NCBI GenBank assembly: GCA_009702045.1
Contig: WLIV01000017.1
Span: 1-64,000, forward strand
Reading direction: 5' to 3'
From: Actinomycetota bacterium
Lineage (GTDB): Bacteria > Actinomycetota > Acidimicrobiia > Acidimicrobiales > Ilumatobacteraceae
DNA length: 64,000 nt
The notes under the pieces were generated by a model. It saw only the letters and a list, made by a program, of their open reading frames with translations, was not told where the DNA came from and searched no databases. A program made the translations under genes and the position numbers. This document shows, piece after piece, positions 59,630 to 64,000 of this stretch (the first letter of the stretch is position 1; each line of letters opens with the position of its first letter).

Positions 59630-62600
59630 ATGCTCTCTCTCCACCACGCCGACGAACTCGGCCCCCTGCTCGATGCCCTCGCCGACGTGCTTGCGCCCGC
59701 ACCCGCCGACCCGTTCACGGCCGATGTCGTGTCGGTGCCGGCGGTCGGCGTCCGCGATGCGGCGATGGTGGGCCTGGGCCACCGCCTGGGCGCCAACGCG
59801 CCGGGCAGCGGCGACGGCATCAGCGCGAACATCGAGTTCCTGTTCCCCGGTCGGTTCATGGCCCGCGCGCTCGGCGACACCGGCCTCGACTCTGATCCCG
59901 AGGGCGACCCGTGGCGTCTGCCGCGGCTCACGTGGTCCGTGCTCGATGTGTTGGCCGCCGGCACGGTGGCGGTGCCCGGTGCCGGTGGCACGGACGCGCA
60001 ACAGTGGGCCCTCGCTCGTCGTCTCGCCGACCTGTTCGACCGCTACGCCACGCAACGCCCGCGGCTGATCGAAAACTGGGCACTCGGCACCGACAGCGAC
60101 GGCACCCACCACACCGACGGCACGCCGGCGTTGCTCGATGCATCGCATCATTGGCAGGCGCAGTTGTGGCGGGCTGTGCGAGCGCACATCGGCACCCCCA
60201 GCCCGCCCGAACATCTACCCGACCTGCTGCGCTCCATCGCCACCGGTGTGGTGCAGCCGCAGTTACCGCAACGTGTGGCGGTGTTCGGTGTCGGCGGTAT
60301 CGCCCCGACGATGCTGAAAGTGCTGCGTGCGCTCGGCGAAACCCGAGACGTGCATGTGTTCGTTCGCCATCCGTCGATGGCGGCGTGGCAGTCCTCGCCG
60401 TACCGGCTGGCCGGTGGCCTCAACGTACGCTCCAACGTCGACGTCACTGGCGCAGTCACTCACCCGCTGCTCGTCTCGTGGGCCCGCCCGGCACTGGAAA
60501 CACGGGCACTCGTGCACGGCGACGCCGAGGTGCACGATGTGCCTCACGGAGCGCCGCCCGCCGGTCCTCCCACCACGTTGCTGCAGGCGTTGCAGCACGG
60601 TGTGCGCCTCGACCAGAAGCCCACGCGCAACCCAGCCATCGATGCCACCGACGGATCGTTCCAGGTGCACGCGTGTCACGGCGAGGTGCGGCAACTGGAG
60701 GTGCTCCGCGAAGTGCTGGGGCACGCGTTCGTCGCCGACTCCACGTTGCAACCGCACGAGGTGCTGGTGCTCAGCCCCGACCTCACTCGTTTCGCTCCAC
60801 TCGTGGAAGCGGTCTTCCAGCGTGGCCCACTTCCTGTGCCGGTGAAGATCGGCGACCGCTCGCTCACCACCGACGAGCCGATCATCGATGCAGTCCAGGC
60901 GTTGCTCACGTTGGTAGCCGGACGCGCCACCCTGTCCGAGGTGCTGGGGCTGGTGCAGTTCGAACCGGTGCGGCGCCGCTTCGGCTGGTCGATCGAGCAT
61001 CTCGAACAGTTCGCCGGGTGGTGCGAGACGCTGGGTGCCAGATGGGGTCTGTCGGCCGAACACCGTGCACCGTGGGGTCTGCCCGCCGATCTCACCACAG
61101 GTACGTGGCGCGTGATGGTCGATCAGTTACTCGCCGGTGTGGCGATGGCTGCACCGACGCCACGCGTCGGTCTGGGTGGTACCGCCCCGTACGACGACCT
61201 CGCCAGCGGCGACTTCGAACTGGTCGGCACAGTGGCCGACCTGCTGGCCCGGCTGATCGACCTGCACGCACTGGTGCAGAGCGAACGTCCGGTGGCCGAC
61301 TGGATCGAGTTGCTGCACCGCACGGTCGACGAGTTCTGCGCGCCAGACCCTGACGACCCCGGCCGCCGGCAGCAGGTGCACCGCGAACTCGCCGACATCG
61401 TCCGCTCGGCACGTTCTCCCCAGGACGCCGACTCCACGTGCGCCGTGCCCCTGTCGTTGGCCGATGTGCGCGCGCTGCTCACCGACTCGCTGTCCCAGCG
61501 GGCCGGACGTCTGCCGCTGCGCAGTGGTTCGGTGACGGTGAGCTCGATGGTGCCCCAGCACGGGGTGCCGGCGCGTGTGATCTGCCTGCTCGGTCTCGAT
61601 GAAGGGTCGTTGCGCGGTGGCACCTTCGATGGCGACGACATCCTCGGGTTGCACCCGTGCGTCGGTGAACGTCACCCGCGCCACGAAGGCCGTCAACTGC
61701 TGCTCGACGCGCTGCTGGCGGCGAGCGAGCGGCTCGTGATCACGTGCAATGGCGCCGATCTCACCAACAACAAGGAGCTGCCGTTCGTCGTGCCGTTGGT
61801 CGAACTGCTCGATGTCGTCGGCCATCTCGTACCACTCGCCGCGCACCAGTCGCCCGTGGTCGTGCGCCACCCGCGCCACGGGTTCAACGAGAAGGCACTG
61901 CAACCCGGGCTGCTGTCGCCGCGTTCCACCACACCGTTCACCTTCGACCCAGCGATGCTCGCCGCCGCCGAGGCCCGCCGTCGCTCGATGCTTACCTTCG
62001 ACACCATCGCCGTTTCAGCGTGGGCGCTCACTGCGATGGCGCTCGATCAGGTCGACCTCGACCAACTCACTGCGGTCGTTGCCAACCCGTCGAAGATCTA
62101 CCTGAAGTCGCGTCTCGACGTACGGGTGCCCGACGAAGAGGCCGCGCTCGACGACGGCCTGTCGGTCGGCGTCTCGCCGCTCGGTACCAGTGCACTCGGC
62201 CGTCACCTGCTGGGTGTCCGCCGCCAAGGTGGCGACCCCAACGACTGGGAGATTGCAGCCCGGCTGGATGGTGCGCTGCCTCCGGGTGAGCTCAGCACCG
62301 CGGCACTGTCGGGTGTGCGCAACGAGGTCGCGCTCCTCGAAGCAGGTGCCGACGCCTGGTCGGTGCCGTTCGCAGGTGGCACCGAGACGATGATCGACCA
62401 GACGATGTTCGTGTCGTTCGATGGCACCGATGCTGCGCCGATTCGTCTGCGCGGCACGGTGAGCAACATCGCGCAACGCACCAGTGGTCCCACCGTGGTG
62501 CGGGTCAACTTCACCAAGGAACGGCCGTCGTTCCGGTTGGCGGCCGCTGTGCAGCTCGCTGCTCTGCAGCGCCAGGAACCCGACACCGACTGGTCGGCCG

Positions 62601-63067
62601 TGGTCATCTCGCGTGGCGCGTACGGCAAGGTCGCGACGTCGGGTCTGCGACTGCGCGGCGAGGGCAACCTCCGCCTCGAGTGCGCCAATCAACTGCTCAC
62701 GATGTCGGTGCAACTGTTGGCCTGGGCGCAGTGCGACGCAGTGCCGTTCTTCGACCGAACGTCAGCCGCGTTGGCCGTGCGCGCGTACGGCGGCGTACCA
62801 GGGGCTATCGACTCCGACCTACTGGATCGTCATTGTTCGCTCTTGTGGCCGGAACTCTCGCTGGAATCGTTGCTCACCGATCCGGTGCTGGCTACCGACC
62901 CGCACGTGTTGCAGCCCGGCGACGATGCAGGCGTAACGCGTAGCCGGGCCCTGGCCGTCGCCGGGTGGGTCTGGGCCACGTACGACGCAGCGATCGAGGC
63001 GATCGACGCTGACGGTGCTGTGGTCAGTACGCCACTTGCCGACAGCGAGGGCGGTGACGCGGAATGA
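59630..63067 (+). CDS. recC: Exodeoxyribonuclease V gamma subunit RecC
   Basis: A 1145-aa RecC, the subunit that splits DNA strands and scans for the regulatory Chi-like sequence in the RecBCD helicase-nuclease. The N-terminus LHHADELGPLLDALADVLA, then DPFTADVVSVPAVGV and GDGISANIEFLFPGRFMARA, is diagnostic of RecC. Degenerate helicase folds follow, and the C-terminal part has INLIGEDNV-free, RecC-type segments such as LDEGSLRGGTFDGDDILG. The ATG at 59630 lies 39 nt after sbcC. The stop overlaps recB (ATGA at 63064-63067). Confidence 0.93.
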   Translation: MLSLHHADELGPLLDALADVLAPAPADPFTADVVSVPAVGVRDAAMVGLGHRLGANAPGSGDGISANIEFLFPGRFMARALGDTGLDSDPEGDPWRLPRLTWSVLDVLAAGTVAVPGAGGTDAQQWALARRLADLFDRYATQRPRLIENWALGTDSDGTHHTDGTPALLDASHHWQAQLWRAVRAHIGTPSPPEHLPDLLRSIATGVVQPQLPQRVAVFGVGGIAPTMLKVLRALGETRDVHVFVRHPSMAAWQSSPYRLAGGLNVRSNVDVTGAVTHPLLVSWARPALETRALVHGDAEVHDVPHGAPPAGPPTTLLQALQHGVRLDQKPTRNPAIDATDGSFQVHACHGEVRQLEVLREVLGHAFVADSTLQPHEVLVLSPDLTRFAPLVEAVFQRGPLPVPVKIGDRSLTTDEPIIDAVQALLTLVAGRATLSEVLGLVQFEPVRRRFGWSIEHLEQFAGWCETLGARWGLSAEHRAPWGLPADLTTGTWRVMVDQLLAGVAMAAPTPRVGLGGTAPYDDLASGDFELVGTVADLLARLIDLHALVQSERPVADWIELLHRTVDEFCAPDPDDPGRRQQVHRELADIVRSARSPQDADSTCAVPLSLADVRALLTDSLSQRAGRLPLRSGSVTVSSMVPQHGVPARVICLLGLDEGSLRGGTFDGDDILGLHPCVGERHPRHEGRQLLLDALLAASERLVITCNGADLTNNKELPFVVPLVELLDVVGHLVPLAAHQSPVVVRHPRHGFNEKALQPGLLSPRSTTPFTFDPAMLAAAEARRRSMLTFDTIAVSAWALTAMALDQVDLDQLTAVVANPSKIYLKSRLDVRVPDEEAALDDGLSVGVSPLGTSALGRHLLGVRRQGGDPNDWEIAARLDGALPPGELSTAALSGVRNEVALLEAGADAWSVPFAGGTETMIDQTMFVSFDGTDAAPIRLRGTVSNIAQRTSGPTVVRVNFTKERPSFRLAAAVQLAALQRQEPDTDWSAVVISRGAYGKVATSGLRLRGEGNLRLECANQLLTMSVQLLAWAQCDAVPFFDRTSAALAVRAYGGVPGAIDSDLLDRHCSLLWPELSLESLLTDPVLATDPHVLQPGDDAGVTRSRALAVAGWVWATYDAAIEAIDADGAVVSTPLADSEGGDAE

Positions 63068-64000
63068 CCGTCGAACTCGACCTCACGGCACCGCTGCCCG
63101 AGGGCCGTCTGGTCATCGAGGCCAGCGCTGGCACGGGCAAGACCTACTCGCTCAGCGCGCTCGTGGTGCGGCATGTGGCCGAGCGGGGCGTCGCGGCCTC
63201 AGCGCTGCTGGTCGTCACGTTCACAAAGGCCGCGGCCGCCGAACTCGGCGACCGCAGCCGCAAGGCGCTGGTGCAGGCACTGGCGGCGTGCGAGGACGGT
63301 GCCGCCCCCGCCGACCAACCATGGATGAGCGTCTTGCTGGAACCCGCGGCTGCGGTCCCCGAGCGCACGGCACGACTGCGTGCTGCCATCGCCACCTTCG
63401 ACGACGCCACCATCACCACGATCCACGGTTTCTGCCAACAGACACTCCGCCAGTTGGGCCTGCGGTCCGGCGTCGGGTTGAACGCCGAACTCGGCGACAG
63501 CACCGCGCAGATCGTCGACGAGGTGTGCCGCGATCTCATCGTCACCGAACTTGTCGCCAACCCTCACGTGCTCGACTGGCCGAAGAACGACGGCGGGCCG
63601 ACGAAGGTGTTGAAGGAACTGCAGCGGTCGGTCACCGCTGTGCTCGGCAACCCCGGTGCCGTCGCCGCGCCTGCCCCCGGCGCCTTCACGCCGCACAAGG
63701 ACGACACACCTGCTCGTCTCGAACGCTGGATCGAACTTGTGCACCTGGCGGTGGATGAGGTGGGCCGCCGGCGACGCGCACGCCAGGAACTCGGGTACGA
63801 CGATCTCATCACCGGTCTGCGCGATGCCGTCACCGATCCTGTCAACGGCCCGTCCGTGGTGGAGGCGTTGAACAGTCGCTACCAGTTGGTGCTCGTCGAC
63901 GAGTTCCAGGACACCGACCCAGTGCAGTGGCAGATCTTCGAGCACACGTTCACCGGCAACCTCGTCACGGTGGGCGACCCCAAGCAGGCGATCTATCGCT
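63064..64000 (+). CDS. recB: Exodeoxyribonuclease V beta subunit RecB (partial, 3' end beyond window)
   Basis: First 312 codons of a UvrD-like RecB helicase. Walker A is VIEASAGTGKTYSLSALVVR, motif Ia VTFTKAAAAEL, then ITTIHGFCQQTLRQL, Walker B LVLVDEFQDTD and the start of motif III, VGDPKQAIYR, at the right edge. The reading frame is open to the last base, so the truncation is from the window end. ATG coupled to recC by a 4-nt overlap. recD is expected downstream. Confidence 0.95.
   Translation, partial: MTVELDLTAPLPEGRLVIEASAGTGKTYSLSALVVRHVAERGVAASALLVVTFTKAAAAELGDRSRKALVQALAACEDGAAPADQPWMSVLLEPAAAVPERTARLRAAIATFDDATITTIHGFCQQTLRQLGLRSGVGLNAELGDSTAQIVDEVCRDLIVTELVANPHVLDWPKNDGGPTKVLKELQRSVTAVLGNPGAVAAPAPGAFTPHKDDTPARLERWIELVHLAVDEVGRRRRARQELGYDDLITGLRDAVTDPVNGPSVVEALNSRYQLVLVDEFQDTDPVQWQIFEHTFTGNLVTVGDPKQAIYR

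Noticed and set aside
1-64000. tRNA, rRNA, riboswitch, prophage and transposase genes
   Set aside because: None recognised on either strand by motif or structure; short RNAs without clear motifs could be missed by eye.

Overview
The window is high-GC DNA with many GTG starts and pervasive 4-nt GTGA/ATGA stop-start overlaps. Gene content points to an actinobacterium, most likely of the class Acidimicrobiia (Ilumatobacter-like): a sigK/rskA/fasciclin block, an OleB-OleC fusion, actinobacterial-type RecC/RecB, two-subunit 2-oxoacid:ferredoxin oxidoreductase and SelO. The class is inferred from gene style, not from a marker gene. No rRNA, tRNA, CRISPR array, prophage or intact transposase was seen.

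Layout. 0.2-9.7 kb: an orphan PAS histidine kinase, a secreted subtilase, a mycothiol-isomerase/DinB-like protein, a ferredoxin-dependent 2-oxoacid oxidoreductase as two fused subunits, two VOC-fold proteins, a cysteine-rich small protein, an AbrB/PIN toxin-antitoxin pair and a frameshifted gene remnant. 10-18 kb: an arylsulfatase coupled to an alkylsulfatase-like metallo-beta-lactamase protein; an unusual PfkB kinase fused to a queuosine-salvage-glycosylase-like domain with a four-cysteine tail; a second PIN toxin-antitoxin pair; an HtpX-like protease. Three intergenic clusters of one repeat family (17-bp unit in inverted arrays around a conserved asymmetric core) lie at about 4.0, 9.8 and 14.1 kb.

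18-29 kb: SelO, a fasciclin lipoprotein followed by sigK and its anti-sigma factor (the synteny known from mycobacteria), exonuclease III coupled to a tiny zinc-ribbon protein, a two-ACT regulator, a cold-shock protein with a strong terminator, then an amidohydrolase / FGGY kinase / PLP-decarboxylase set. 29-48.6 kb: a surface-polysaccharide locus with six glycosyltransferase genes (one with a truncated extra domain), an FkbM and another methyltransferase, a sugar epimerase, Wzt/Wzm-type ABC exporter, a WbaP-like initiating phosphoglycosyltransferase and two large membrane proteins. A VapBC pair lies inside it and an RHH/Doc pair at its edge.

49-54 kb: an oleA-oleBC-oleD operon for long-chain olefin synthesis by head-to-head condensation of acyl-CoAs, preceded by a run of dyad-symmetric sites. 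54-64 kb: a Bcr/CflA-type drug exporter, then sbcD-sbcC and recC-recB (recB runs off the right edge), a compact double-strand-break repair block.

The most promising undescribed items are the kinase-glycosylase fusion at 14.3-16.1 kb, the intergenic inverted-array repeat family, and the operator-like palindromes in front of the ole operon. All functional calls come from reading the sequence; no database search was run.
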